A DNA stretch of 64,000 bases from Moritella viscosa (lineage in GTDB: Bacteria; Pseudomonadota; Gammaproteobacteria; Enterobacterales; Moritellaceae): NCBI GenBank assembly GCA_000953735.1, contig LN554852.1, positions 4,475,846-4,539,845 of the forward strand, read 5' to 3'. The notes under the pieces are model-generated. The model was not told the DNA's origin, searched no databases, and was given only the letters and a program-made list of their open reading frames with translations. Shown in pieces: positions 26,677-36,362 of this stretch. The translations under genes were made by a program, and so were the position numbers. The stretch's first letter is position 1. Every line of letters begins with the position of its first letter.

Positions 26677-27576
26677 TTACAGTACTAAGAACAAACTAAT
26701 AAATAACGGTGACGATAAACTTAAAATAAAACCACTAACAATGGCAAGCGGTACATAACCATTACCACCGGATTTTTGGATCATTGGTAGCGTGAAGTCC
26801 ATTGCCGTCGCGCCCGCATAACCAATTGCAGTGGATGGGTATAAACGAATCAATGAGGGAATAATTAAAATAGCCAGCAGCTCACGACCTAAATCAATAA
26901 TAAACGCCGCACCACCAAATACTGGCGATAAACCATCTGTAATCAAAATACCCGATAACGAATACCAACCGAAGCCCGATGCCAAGGCCAAACCATTCGT
27001 TAACGGTATATCCAGTAATAAGGCTGCAGCCAACCCACCAACCCAAGAACTCAGTATCATCACTATCGCAATCTTGATACCCCAAGTATTAAGTAAAATT
27101 TCGCGTAATTGCATACCACTATTACGTAATTGGCAACCGATAAACAGTAACAGTAATACCAATGCACCTTCACTGATAATATCGATATTAATCATTTCTG
27201 AAGGAATAAATAAACCCGATATAAAACCGCCAGCAATAACAAAAATTAACTGTATCGATTCTAAAATAAGATGCCATTTACTTAATGACTCCCCTTCCCC
27301 CACTATCGTTTTAGTTAAACGTTTATCCAGTCCCCACAACGTAATTAAGTTCGCGATTGACACACAACTGAGCACCGTAAAACTGTATAATCCGATATTC
27401 TGAATATTTTGCGCAAAGTTATCCAAATGCGATAAGCTAATTCCCATCAAGAACAAGATCACGTAGATCATTTTATTGGTACAAACATTAATCCAATGAA
27501 TATGTCTCGTTTGTTTTAATTCGACAAGGTAGCCCAGTACCAAAGGGACTATAACAATGAAAAAACCTGAATACAT
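26677..27576 (-). CDS. lysO: Lysine exporter LysO (YbjE family)
   Basis: 299 residues, the length of E. coli LysO. About eight membrane helices. Family signatures are ILFLMGISLSHLDN, LLFIGCQLRNSGMQL, ALASGFGWYSLSGILITDG and the C-terminal GATAMDFTLPMIQKSGG. It exports lysine and toxic analogues. It lies 23 bases after the siroheme synthase gene on the same strand, so a shared transcript is possible, though a functional link is not evident. Confidence 0.93.
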   Translation of the reverse strand: MYSGFFIVIVPLVLGYLVELKQTRHIHWINVCTNKMIYVILFLMGISLSHLDNFAQNIQNIGLYSFTVLSCVSIANLITLWGLDKRLTKTIVGEGESLSKWHLILESIQLIFVIAGGFISGLFIPSEMINIDIISEGALVLLLLFIGCQLRNSGMQLREILLNTWGIKIAIVMILSSWVGGLAAALLLDIPLTNGLALASGFGWYSLSGILITDGLSPVFGGAAFIIDLGRELLAILIIPSLIRLYPSTAIGYAGATAMDFTLPMIQKSGGNGYVPLAIVSGFILSLSSPLFISLFLVL

Positions 27577-27599
27577 CTTAAAATCAGTCCTACAAATAA

Positions 27600-28532
27600 T
27601 TAAGCGATAACACTAACCGCGTTGAGCTCTGTGGTTAATAAATTAAACTGTTCGTTGTTATTAATTAACAGACAAACCCGTTCGCCTTGTTGCTTACGCG
27701 CTTGTACTTGCACAGCAAAGTCATCACTCAGTACAGGATAGCGCTCGGCATCACGACGGCATAATTCAACAAAATCAGCAATATTGTCATCGCCTTCTAC
27801 ATATAAAATCACATCAGCTTGCTGCATTAAACGCAAGGCTCTTAACCGTAATAAATCAATTTCATCAGGTAATTGAATAAGGTAAATATCCCCACCAACA
27901 TCGGTATTCGGTGTGCTTAACTGTCGGTCAAATTCAGACTGTAATTTCGTGTTGTCGGTTGCAAGTTCAACTGCTTTCGAGGTGAAAAAACGTTCCCAAA
28001 AACGACGTCTTTCTGTCACGCTACCAAATTTTTGCTGTACACGTTCACGCTGTTCACCAGCAAAACTACCAAGCAGGCCGAGTGTTTCCGGTAATAATGC
28101 TTCTAATTTCTCCCGTAAATAGCGGATAAGTACAGGCGAAGCGCCACCACTCGATATAGCAATTTGTAACGGTGAACGATCAATAATAGAGGGAGTGATA
28201 AACTCACACAATTCAGGTTGGTCGGCGACATTCACTAATAAGTTACGTTCGCAACAGTCTTGCCATACTTGTTTATTGAGCAAGGTATCATCCGTTGTTA
28301 CCCATACCATCACGTAATCACCGAGGTAATCACGATTATAGCCGTCAATAATCACTGTTATTTTGGCATCATCACGATAGCGTTGCAGCGTATCGTTTAA
28401 GCGTGGAGATAATACAGTTACCTTAGCACCAGCACTCAATAACAAGTCAACTTTTCGACTCGCGACTTCACCACCGCCAACAACTAATACGTTCTTATTA
28501 TTTACATCCATAAAAATTGGCAAATACTGCAT
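27600..28532 (-). CDS. Precorrin-2 dehydrogenase/sirohydrochlorin ferrochelatase with degenerate methyltransferase tail
   Basis: 310 residues. The N-terminal CysG-B/Met8p-type domain has the NAD fold VVGGGEVASRKVDLLLSAGA and the family block AISSGGASPVLIRYLREK. Residues 1-200 suffice for the last two steps of siroheme synthesis. The remaining 110 residues look like the start of a SUMT domain (GDIYLIQLPDEIDLLRLRAL, then LMQQADVILY and ELCRRDAERYPV), but the glycine-rich SAM loop is lost and most of the domain is missing. The start at 28532 has GGATG before it; the open frame extends 72 bases upstream. Confidence 0.87.
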   Translation of the reverse strand: MQYLPIFMDVNNKNVLVVGGGEVASRKVDLLLSAGAKVTVLSPRLNDTLQRYRDDAKITVIIDGYNRDYLGDYVMVWVTTDDTLLNKQVWQDCCERNLLVNVADQPELCEFITPSIIDRSPLQIAISSGGASPVLIRYLREKLEALLPETLGLLGSFAGEQRERVQQKFGSVTERRRFWERFFTSKAVELATDNTKLQSEFDRQLSTPNTDVGGDIYLIQLPDEIDLLRLRALRLMQQADVILYVEGDDNIADFVELCRRDAERYPVLSDDFAVQVQARKQQGERVCLLINNNEQFNLLTTELNAVSVIA

Positions 28533-28728
28533 GTTACATCCATTTAAAAGTGCATAAACAGCACTTAGTATACGGCTCAACCAACTGATAGTCATCAATA
28601 TCACGACTATTGAAAATAATTAATTTAGTGGCACAAAAAATGCTTATATTTGAACCTAAGAAGAATTACAGAAATAATGTCATACATCAGACAATTTTTT
28701 GACAGCAGTTATTAGTAGAGGCTTGATC

Positions 28729-29316
28729 ATGCATGAACTTAAGCAGTATATTCAAAATTACAAACAAATAAACATTGCCACAACTTGGTTACTGCTTGCA
28801 GCAGCATTAGTACTGCTACTGCCAACCACAGCATTGTCGGTATCAGGATTAGAACAATGGGTGACGGAATACCGTGGTTATATCTCTATTGTTGTCATTT
28901 CAAGCATCGCTTATTTTATCGCACTGTTACTTGTTCAAGTGGGCCACTCAGTGCTTGAGAAACAAAGCGAAACAGATATGATGAATAAAATAACCAAAAT
29001 GGTTAAAATAATGAATACCTCTGAGCAAGCTGTGATCCGTGAATTCATTTTTCAAAAGAAAGATATTATTTCACTGCCTTTAGAAGTCGCTTCTGTTGCC
29101 AATTTAATCGAACACTGCATTTTAGTTCCCGCCCTCAACAGTCAAGAAATCATCGGTAGTGGCAGTAAAATCAAACTGTGTATTAATATTAAGGCCCGTG
29201 CTTTACTCGATCACAAAGCGTTAGGTTTTCCAGCCGGTAAAATGACTGAACAACAAGCACAAACTCTTAAAGCGGCACGTCCATCATTTGCAAAAGAGTT
29301 TTACGTACGCCACTAA
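28729..29316 (+). CDS. Membrane protein, superinfection exclusion B (SieB)-like
   Basis: 195 residues. Two membrane helices lie near residues 17-40 and 57-75, with a cytoplasmic remainder. The spacing and motif ALVLLLPTTALSVSGLEQWV then EYRGYISIVVI resemble the SieB family, which includes phage exclusion proteins but also many chromosomal members without known role. AGAGG stands 8 bases before the ATG. It is a single gene with no phage genes nearby. The family assignment is from motif resemblance only. Confidence 0.55.
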   Translation: MHELKQYIQNYKQINIATTWLLLAAALVLLLPTTALSVSGLEQWVTEYRGYISIVVISSIAYFIALLLVQVGHSVLEKQSETDMMNKITKMVKIMNTSEQAVIREFIFQKKDIISLPLEVASVANLIEHCILVPALNSQEIIGSGSKIKLCINIKARALLDHKALGFPAGKMTEQQAQTLKAARPSFAKEFYVRH

Positions 29317-29536
29317 TACTCGCACTCATAGAAATACGGCGAGCACCTAAGCACGATCCACGACGGTAAAGTACATAATTAGGTGTACTTTGCATTAATC
29401 GTGATAACGAATGATAATTATCCCGTCTTTTTACAATTCTCTATTCAGATTGCCGCCATAAACGAGTAAACTAGCCAAAATAAATTCTATTTGACGTTCA
29501 TCGCTAATCATAGCGCTGGATAGTAAGAGGTAATCC

Positions 29537-30145
29537 GTGTCTATTAAATTTATCGCATCTTCAAAACTACCTACACCTTTTGGTACTTTCACAATGCACG
29601 GCTTCGAAGACTCAGAGACAGGCAAAGAACATGTAGCGCTAACTTATGGCGAGTTAGCGAAGGATGAAGTCGTACTAGGACGTATCCATTCAGAATGTTT
29701 AACTGGTGACGCTTTGTTTAGTTTACGCTGTGATTGTGGCTTCCAACTTGAAACCGCAATGAAAAATATCACTGAAGCAGGTTCTGGTTTCATTCTATAT
29801 TTACGTCAAGAAGGACGTGGTATTGGTCTACTAAACAAGATCCGTGCGTATAATTTACAAGACTCTGGTGCCAATACGGTTGAAGCAAATGAAAAGTTAG
29901 GCTTTGCTGCCGATTTACGTAATTATGCGATGTGTAAACCTATGTTAGCTCACCTTGGCATTAACAAAGTTAAATTGATGACCAACAACCCGAAAAAATT
30001 AGCGGCAATGGAAGAATACGGCGTTAATGTGGTTGCTCGCCAACCATTACAAGTGGGTAAGAATATGCACAATGAACATTATTTGAAAACCAAAGCCGAC
30101 AAGCTTGGTCATATGATGACTGAAGAGCATTTCAAAGAAGATTAA
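29537..30145 (+). CDS. ribA: GTP cyclohydrolase II RibA
   Basis: 202 residues starting at GTG with AAGAGG ahead. It opens GTP to the pyrimidine precursor of riboflavin. Zinc ligands are in [18 protein letters not shown]; other family motifs are [19 protein letters not shown] and MTNNPKKL. The DHBP synthase domain is absent, so RibB is elsewhere. No FMN riboswitch is seen in the leader. A terminator follows. Confidence 0.95.
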   Translation: MSIKFIASSKLPTPFGTFTMHGFEDSETGKEHVALTYGELAKDEVVLGRIHSECLTGDALFSLRCDCGFQLETAMKNITEAGSGFILYLRQEGRGIGLLNKIRAYNLQDSGANTVEANEKLGFAADLRNYAMCKPMLAHLGINKVKLMTNNPKKLAAMEEYGVNVVARQPLQVGKNMHNEHYLKTKADKLGHMMTEEHFKED

Positions 30146-30163
30146 CACGACTTATGCCAATCA

Positions 30164-30200
30164 GTAATAACAGCAGATAGCTTCTGCTGTTATTATCTTT
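30164..30200 (+). terminator. Terminator after ribA
   Basis: AATAACAGCAG / CTGCTGTTATT stem with a 6-base loop, then a T-rich run. Confidence 0.82.
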
Positions 30201-30263
30201 CATACTGCCATTTAAAAACAATAATTATTTTCTGTTATTCGAAAACAATAGTTATTTTCTGCG

Positions 30264-30728
30264 TTATAGCTCGCAAGTACGTTCCGCTAAATAACCTTCG
30301 TAATCAGGCACTGCATGTTCGTATTTGTTACTGGTATGAATCGAATCAATAATGAAATCAGCCGTTGCTGGATTTGTCGCAACAGGAATATTCCATACTG
30401 CGGCTAAACGTAATAATGCTTTTACATCCGGATCATGCGGTACTGCGTTCATTGGGTCCCAGAAAAAGATCATCATATCAATCTCGCCTTCGGCAATCAG
30501 TGCGCCAAGCTGTTGAACGCCGCCCATAGGACCGCTCAATAGTGCTTTAACAGGTAGTTCAACGTGTTTGGTTAATAAGGTGGCTGTCGTGCCAGTTCCG
30601 AATAAATGGTGTTTTTTGAGAATATCAGCACGTGCTTTTGACCAAGCAATCAAATCAGACTTCATGTGATCATGGGCTACAAGCGCGATACGTTTATTAG
30701 TTGCCATGCAACGGGTAATTTTTTGCAT
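30264..30728 (-). CDS. mgsA: Methylglyoxal synthase with catalytic Asp replaced by Val
   Basis: 154 residues, aligning end to end with E. coli MgsA, which turns dihydroxyacetone phosphate into methylglyoxal. The phosphate-binding GTGTTATLL and [20 protein letters not shown] are kept, as is [12 protein letters not shown]. At residue 71, where E. coli has the catalytic base Asp in GPMGGDQQ, this protein has Val (GPMGGVQQ, codon GTT; a single A-to-T change from GAT). The rest of the sequence is unaltered, so the enzyme is probably inactive or the base is a sequencing error. Confidence 0.92.
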   Translation of the reverse strand: MQKITRCMATNKRIALVAHDHMKSDLIAWSKARADILKKHHLFGTGTTATLLTKHVELPVKALLSGPMGGVQQLGALIAEGEIDMMIFFWDPMNAVPHDPDVKALLRLAAVWNIPVATNPATADFIIDSIHTSNKYEHAVPDYEGYLAERTCEL

Positions 30729-30872
30729 CAGTGACCTACTTTTAATTTACAAATGATAACTCAAGACAATGGGGCTGATGATACTACTAAATAAACGGAC
30801 TTACACTGATAGGAGTCCCATATCAGGCATGCAAATGCGTACCTGATAGGGTTATTCATATTAAGCTAACAA

Positions 30873-31610
30873 TTAATGGTCGCCGCCACCGAGTTCTAAC
30901 AAGGTTGCATTACCACCCACAGCAGTAATATTAATGGTACGTGTACGCTCGGTAATAAAGCGTAAGATAAAGTGATTATCTGTTACGTAAGCCAATGCAC
31001 TACCACTCACTTCAGCCACTAACTGCGCCAATAAACCCTCGCGTGTAGACAAAGTACGGTTAATCGTTTGCGCGGTTTTTTTATCACCGGTAAACGCAAC
31101 ACCCGCTACTTTTGGAGATTCAATCAGTGCCGTTAATTCTGTTTCTTCAGCACCCTGCACAACAAGTTCAGGAATACCCGCGGCATGCAGTGTATTAAGC
31201 AACACAAATTGCAATGCTTGCTGCGCTTGTGGCAGAGCCAATACCAAAGTATTACCCGCTAATAACGCCGCACTCACATGACCCACAATGGCATTAATCG
31301 TGCTGCTTTGCTCGGCATCTGTTGCGGCGACAATAAATAAACCACGTCCGGCACTGTAAAGCTCGTTCACTTCTCCTGTCGGCCCTGGCATTAATTTTTC
31401 ATCGCCCAATAGGGTAATGGCTTGGTGTTTTTGATACTTCGCCATTTCAGCCGTAAGTTTACCTAATGCGGCTTCTTGGCTAATAATCTCAGCCCATTTT
31501 GCAATCAACTCAGCACGTGCAATAACACCCTGTTCGTTCCAGCTCTGCCACGCACAAAGGCCAGTTTCAATCAGATGCTGCGTCTGAACTAATTTTTTTT
31601 CTACAACCAT
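30873..31610 (-). CDS. Stand-alone PutA C-terminal (ALDH-superfamily) domain protein
   Basis: 245 residues resembling an aldehyde-dehydrogenase NAD-binding region (LFIVAATDAEQSSTINAIVG, AALLAGNTLVLALPQAQQAL, VAGVAFTGDKKTAQTINRTL) without a catalytic Cys. Long PutA proteins carry such a non-catalytic domain at their C terminus, where it helps channel formation. Here it is a separate gene 31 bases after putA, with its own AAGGAG, so it is not a frameshift product. It probably binds PutA. Ends in GGGDH. Confidence 0.75.
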   Translation of the reverse strand: MVVEKKLVQTQHLIETGLCAWQSWNEQGVIARAELIAKWAEIISQEAALGKLTAEMAKYQKHQAITLLGDEKLMPGPTGEVNELYSAGRGLFIVAATDAEQSSTINAIVGHVSAALLAGNTLVLALPQAQQALQFVLLNTLHAAGIPELVVQGAEETELTALIESPKVAGVAFTGDKKTAQTINRTLSTREGLLAQLVAEVSGSALAYVTDNHFILRFITERTRTINITAVGGNATLLELGGGDH

Positions 31611-31641
31611 GGTTTAACTCCTTAATTTACAATGACGCAGC

Positions 31642-34600
31642 TTAAGCGCTAACAACTTGCTTAGTGAAACGATATAGATAATGTGGACCACCCGCTTTTG
31701 GACCCGTACCTGATAAACCTTGACCACCGAATGGTTGTACACCAACAACAGCACCAACTTGGTCACGGTTAATGTAACAGTTACCCACTCTAATTTGGCG
31801 TTCGATATCAGTGTAAGTACGTTCATTACGACTGTGGATCCCCATCGTTAAACCAAAGCCTGTCGCATTAATCTCAGTAATCACATTGTTTAAATCAGCC
31901 GCTTTATAACGCACGATATGTAAAATAGGACCGAACTGTTCATTTTCTAATTGGTTAATGCTGTTAATTTCAAATGCTATTGGAGCAATGAAGTCACCAA
32001 AGTTACATTCGTCAGTCAGACTTACTTCACCGACTAGTTTGCTTGTCGCACGCATTTTATCAATGTGCGCTTGCAGTTTGTTCTTAGCAAGTAAATCAAT
32101 CACCGGGCCCACATCTGTATGATGATGTTGCGGTAGACCAATATGTAATTCTTGCATTGCACCTTGAATCAAGGTGGTAATACGGTCAGCAATATCTTCT
32201 TGCACAAACAATACACGCAGTGCTGAACAACGTTGACCCGCAGAAGCAAATGCAGAACGCATCACATCACGAACAACTTGTTCTGGCAGTGCCGTACTGT
32301 CAACGATCATGGTGTTTTGACCACCCGTTTCAGCAATTAAGGTGGCAACGTTCGTATCACGTTTCGCTAATGCACGGTTAATTACTTGTGCAGTTTCTGT
32401 TGAACCAGTGAATACAACACCCGCGATACGCTCGTCAGCTGTCAGTAGTGAACCAATTGCCGCACCGCCACCAGGCAATAAATGCACAGCTTCTTTAGGC
32501 AGACCCGCTTCTAACATTAATTCCATAGTACGTGCCGCAATCAAGCTTGTTTGCTCTGCAGGTTTCGCGATAACGGTATTACCCGCAACCAATGCAGCCG
32601 CAACTTGACCAAGGAAAATCGCCAGTGGGAAGTTCCACGGACTGATACACACAAACACACCTTGTCCCTGACGCGTTACTTGCTGGGCAATACCATCAAA
32701 ACGAACTTGGTTTTTTGCTACCGAGAAATTTTCGGTGGCTTGCATTGCGTAGTAACGACAGAAATCAACCGCTTCACGTACTTCATCTAAGCTGTCGTGA
32801 ATCGTTTTCCCGGCTTCTTTATGACATAACGCCACTAATTCGGCTAAGTTCGCTTCCAGTAGATCTGCAACGTTATTTACATATGCTGCACGTTCAGCCA
32901 CCGGAACTGCTGACCATGTAGGGAAATAATCAGCAGCTGTATCTAATGCTGTTGTGACTTCTGCAGGTGTTGACCACAATACTTGGCCAACGTGAATACG
33001 GCGGTCGTAAGGGGCACTGACTGGTTTTGCATTGTCTAATTCAGTCGTGATCACCTGCCCATTAACAACTGGTGCCGCTTGCCACGTTTTTTGCATTTGC
33101 AAGCTAAGCTCTGTATTAAACGGCGTAATTTCACTAATAATGTCAACATTGATGTTGCATGAGTTTTTACGTCCCGCAAAGATCTTAGTCGGCAGTGGGA
33201 TCAAACTGTTATGTAATGTCGGACGACTATCTAGAGTATCTACCGGATGTTCTGTTAATTCCGTAATCGGACAATCGGCATCAACTAAACGATGCACAAA
33301 CGAGCTGTTTGCACCATTTTCTAATAAGCGTCGAACCAAGTATGGTAGCAAGTCTTTATGGCTACCCACTGGTGCGTAGATGCGCACATCAACACCATAG
33401 ATCTCTAATGCGTGATTATATAACGCATCACCCATGCCGTGTAGACGCTGGAATTCAAAATCTTTATGCTCAGTCATGGTCGCAATCGCAGACACCGTAT
33501 GAGCATTGTGGCTGGCAAACTGTGGATAGATACAACCACGAATTTGCTCGCTTAATAAGAAACGAGCACACGCTAAATAGGCAACATCAGTTGCTTCTTT
33601 GCGGGTATAAACAGGGTAAGCATCATAGCCATTTTGCTGTGATAATTTAAGCTCTGTATCCCAATAAGCACCTTTAACTAAACGTAATGGGATCACATCA
33701 CCCTGCTCTTTCGCTAATGCTGCAAGCCAAATTAATGTTGGCAGAGCACGCTTAGAGTAAGCTTGTACAACGATACCGAATTTTCCCCAACCTTGCAGTT
33801 TCGGGTGACGGTACAGCTTTTCAAATAATGCGAGTGATAATTCTAAACGATCCGCTTCTTCCGCATCGATAGTAATACCCACATCCAAATCACGTGCACG
33901 CAACAGTAATTCTAATACTGTGTCGTGCATTTCAGTCATAACACGCGCTTCGTTAGCCACTTCATAGCGCGGGTGCAGTGCTGACAGTTTAATTGAAACT
34001 GTTGGTGCCGGCGTTTTGTCATTACCGTATTTATTGCTACCAACCGATTCGACGGCTTGAATGTAATCATTAAAATATTTCTTCGCATCGGCAGTTGTTA
34101 ATGCCGACTCACCTAGCATATCAAATGAATAGGTAAAGCCTTTATCACGCGATGAACGACCATTTTTTTGTGCTTCAGCAATATTACGACCCAATACAAA
34201 TTGGTGTCCCATGATCTTCATGGCTTGGTTCATTGCTTGGCGAATAATAGGTTCTGATACTTTATTCACTAAACGGCTAATAGTACTGCTCGCCGATTTA
34301 GTATCTTTGCGATCCATACTGACAACTTTACCTGTCAGTAATAGTCCCCAAGTGGATGCATTCACAAATGTTGAATCAGAATTTTTTAGGTGTGACTTCC
34401 AGTCTGCAACACTTAATTTGTCACGAATTAATGCATCTGCTGTTGCCGCATCCGGAATACGCATCAATGCTTCAGCAAGACACATCAACAAGATACCTTC
34501 TTTGGTATCTAGGCTGTATTCCAGTAACAAGGCATCGATCATTTGGATGGCTTGCTTATCAGCGCGCACGCGTTCAATTAACACAGTTGCATTGGTGGTG

Positions 34601-34758
34601 ATCTGAGATTTTTCTTCTGCAGATGGGCGTGCCATTGGTAACAATTCTGCTAACCATTTTGACTCATCAACCATATACAAAGGAGAAATTAACTGCCAAA
34701 GTTCATCCAATGGACGATCTATAAACGACGGAGAAAGTGCATCTAACGCTTTAAACAT
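31642..34758 (-). CDS. putA: Bifunctional proline dehydrogenase/P5C dehydrogenase PutA
   Basis: 1038 residues. It oxidises proline to glutamate in two steps at the inner face of the membrane. The proline dehydrogenase barrel (about 90-490) includes VSIKLSALHPRYE and GMGDALYNHAL; the aldehyde dehydrogenase (about 560-1030) has ISPWNFPLAIFLGQVAAAL, ETGGQN and the catalytic Cys in GQRCSALR (about 843). The N terminus lacks the ribbon-helix-helix repressor domain of E. coli PutA, so it does not regulate itself by that route. No regulator gene is adjacent. Confidence 0.95.
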   Translation of the reverse strand: MFKALDALSPSFIDRPLDELWQLISPLYMVDESKWLAELLPMARPSAEEKSQITTNATVLIERVRADKQAIQMIDALLLEYSLDTKEGILLMCLAEALMRIPDAATADALIRDKLSVADWKSHLKNSDSTFVNASTWGLLLTGKVVSMDRKDTKSASSTISRLVNKVSEPIIRQAMNQAMKIMGHQFVLGRNIAEAQKNGRSSRDKGFTYSFDMLGESALTTADAKKYFNDYIQAVESVGSNKYGNDKTPAPTVSIKLSALHPRYEVANEARVMTEMHDTVLELLLRARDLDVGITIDAEEADRLELSLALFEKLYRHPKLQGWGKFGIVVQAYSKRALPTLIWLAALAKEQGDVIPLRLVKGAYWDTELKLSQQNGYDAYPVYTRKEATDVAYLACARFLLSEQIRGCIYPQFASHNAHTVSAIATMTEHKDFEFQRLHGMGDALYNHALEIYGVDVRIYAPVGSHKDLLPYLVRRLLENGANSSFVHRLVDADCPITELTEHPVDTLDSRPTLHNSLIPLPTKIFAGRKNSCNINVDIISEITPFNTELSLQMQKTWQAAPVVNGQVITTELDNAKPVSAPYDRRIHVGQVLWSTPAEVTTALDTAADYFPTWSAVPVAERAAYVNNVADLLEANLAELVALCHKEAGKTIHDSLDEVREAVDFCRYYAMQATENFSVAKNQVRFDGIAQQVTRQGQGVFVCISPWNFPLAIFLGQVAAALVAGNTVIAKPAEQTSLIAARTMELMLEAGLPKEAVHLLPGGGAAIGSLLTADERIAGVVFTGSTETAQVINRALAKRDTNVATLIAETGGQNTMIVDSTALPEQVVRDVMRSAFASAGQRCSALRVLFVQEDIADRITTLIQGAMQELHIGLPQHHHTDVGPVIDLLAKNKLQAHIDKMRATSKLVGEVSLTDECNFGDFIAPIAFEINSINQLENEQFGPILHIVRYKAADLNNVITEINATGFGLTMGIHSRNERTYTDIERQIRVGNCYINRDQVGAVVGVQPFGGQGLSGTGPKAGGPHYLYRFTKQVVSA

Positions 34759-34942
34759 ACCAAGGGCCTCTTAACTTACGAAATTTAATGCTGCGGGAGT
34801 GTTACATTAAAGATACAAAAATAATATGAGTTAGTTAGCAGAAATGGAAAAAAATACGATTTATATAAAATAATTAGTATTTCAGTCCAGTTTAAGCAAC
34901 TATTTTAGCCTGATAGCCGTGTAAAAATCAGTACAATAGTGA

Positions 34943-35395
34943 TTATGGCAAGCGTTGTAAGGATAGAAGGTGACGGCTAACAAGGCAAGCGGTGACCAAT
35001 AATAGTATTTTCACATACCAGATAGGGGCAAAATATATCGCTAACAACATCGCAATCCACATGCTGGAAAGTGAGCTCAATAGCTGCTTTTTACTGATGC
35101 CCTTACGCAATAAATAATTAGTTAAGTACGGTCCGAGATAGCGATGGTTAAACAACCACAACTGTAATTTTCGTGAAGAACGACTAAAACAAGCAGCTGC
35201 TAACAATAAAAATGGCACAGTGGGTAATAGGGGTAAGAATATACCTAGCACGCCAAGACCCACCGCTAGGCAGCCTGCACACAGCAATAATGCCCGCCAT
35301 GGCTGCGAGACTAAAAAATTTTCAGCCACAATTGGTTCACTAACCATATCTCCAGACTCAGCTGCAGTTGGTTTTATCGAAGGTTTATTCATCAT
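34943..35395 (-). CDS. DUF454 (YbaN-like) membrane protein
   Basis: 150 residues. After a hydrophilic 30-residue lead comes the DUF454 signature: LGVLGIFLPLLPTVPFLLLA, ACFSRSSRKLQLWLFNH, then YLGPYLTNYLLRKGIS, and two more hydrophobic helices. Three to four membrane segments in total. Role unknown. Monocistronic as far as can be seen. Confidence 0.87.
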   Translation of the reverse strand: MMNKPSIKPTAAESGDMVSEPIVAENFLVSQPWRALLLCAGCLAVGLGVLGIFLPLLPTVPFLLLAAACFSRSSRKLQLWLFNHRYLGPYLTNYLLRKGISKKQLLSSLSSMWIAMLLAIYFAPIWYVKILLLVTACLVSRHLLSLQRLP

Positions 35396-35517
35396 CGTTT
35401 CTTATCACCACTTTTAATCCGCATTATTACCACTATATGTGGTATCCAAGTTTCTTCAAGATGCTATATCAGAGACTAGCAGGGATATCAAAACACGGCG
35501 TAATATGTAGATAATGG

Positions 35518-36132
35518 TTATTTTAATAATAAGAATGCGGGAAAACGGATCTTTTTTACCATTATATACAAACGCATAGAGACAATTAATATCATACATG
35601 TCAACGCTGCTAATGTTATATCAACCTGAAAATTAATCAATAATATATACAGGCAACAGCCTAAAATAACAGGGCTTGCGTACAGTTCTGTATTATTAAA
35701 CAAGGTTTGTCGATGAGCAAGGATATCCCGTAATACCCCACCAAATATCGCAGTGACTATACCCATTGATACCGAAACATAAGCCGCATAACCAGCACTG
35801 TATAATTGTTGAGTGACTAATATCGAGAATAGCGATACGCCGATAGTATCAAACATAATAATGAGCTTGTTCAGGCTATTCTTACGGATATGGGTAATGC
35901 TGAAAAATCCAATAACAGCACTCGACAATGCGGTCCAAAAATAACTGGGATCGCGGATCCAAAATATCGTCTCTGCCGATAAAATAAGATCGCGTAATGT
36001 GCCGCCGCCTAATGCCGTGATCCAACCTAGCATCATGATACTGACAATATCTTTACCGCGATTAGACTCAACCAATACCCCACTGAGCGCAAACGCAACA
36101 ATGCATATCATTTCTAGGCTATAGACCAACAT
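35518..36132 (-). CDS. TRIC-type cation channel family protein (UPF0126, YicG/YadS-like)
   Basis: 204 residues with seven hydrophobic helices made of two repeats. Glycine motifs are MMLGWITALGGGTLRDLIL and GIVTAIFGGVLRDILA, each with the GGG/GG-x-RD pattern of bacterial TRIC channels. Bacterial members may also act as glycine transporters; substrate not decided here. It stands alone. Confidence 0.9.
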   Translation of the reverse strand: MLVYSLEMICIVAFALSGVLVESNRGKDIVSIMMLGWITALGGGTLRDLILSAETIFWIRDPSYFWTALSSAVIGFFSITHIRKNSLNKLIIMFDTIGVSLFSILVTQQLYSAGYAAYVSVSMGIVTAIFGGVLRDILAHRQTLFNNTELYASPVILGCCLYILLINFQVDITLAALTCMILIVSMRLYIMVKKIRFPAFLLLK

Positions 36133-36308
36133 TTACAACTCCTTGTCGCGGCAAACTCACTATTTATATACAAACTTAATGTTTAAATATAACTATCGAG
36201 TCGGCAGTCTACCCAGTGCTTCCATTCATTGGCAACCATAACAGCAACTATTTTCATCGAATTGCGCACTTGGTTCATCCTGCATATCACCAGTTTAAAT
36301 AGCCAAAA

Positions 36309-36343
36309 ACAATAAAACCCCAGCAGGCTGAGGTTTTATTATT
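36309..36343 (-). terminator. Terminator of the lipoprotein gene
   Basis: AATAAAACC(C)CAGC...GCTG(A)GGTTTTATT hairpin 20 bases after the stop. A close copy of the stem-loop follows the cache protein gene at 37915. Confidence 0.75.
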
Positions 36344-36362
36344 AATATTTACATAATGCGTA

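Noticed and set aside
30820-30850. Terminator for mgsA
   Set aside because: ATCAGG / CCTGAT can pair but the loop is long and there is no T run.
31611-31641. Frameshift between putA and the downstream ALDH-like gene
   Set aside because: putA ends normally and the next gene has its own AAGGAG and start codon.
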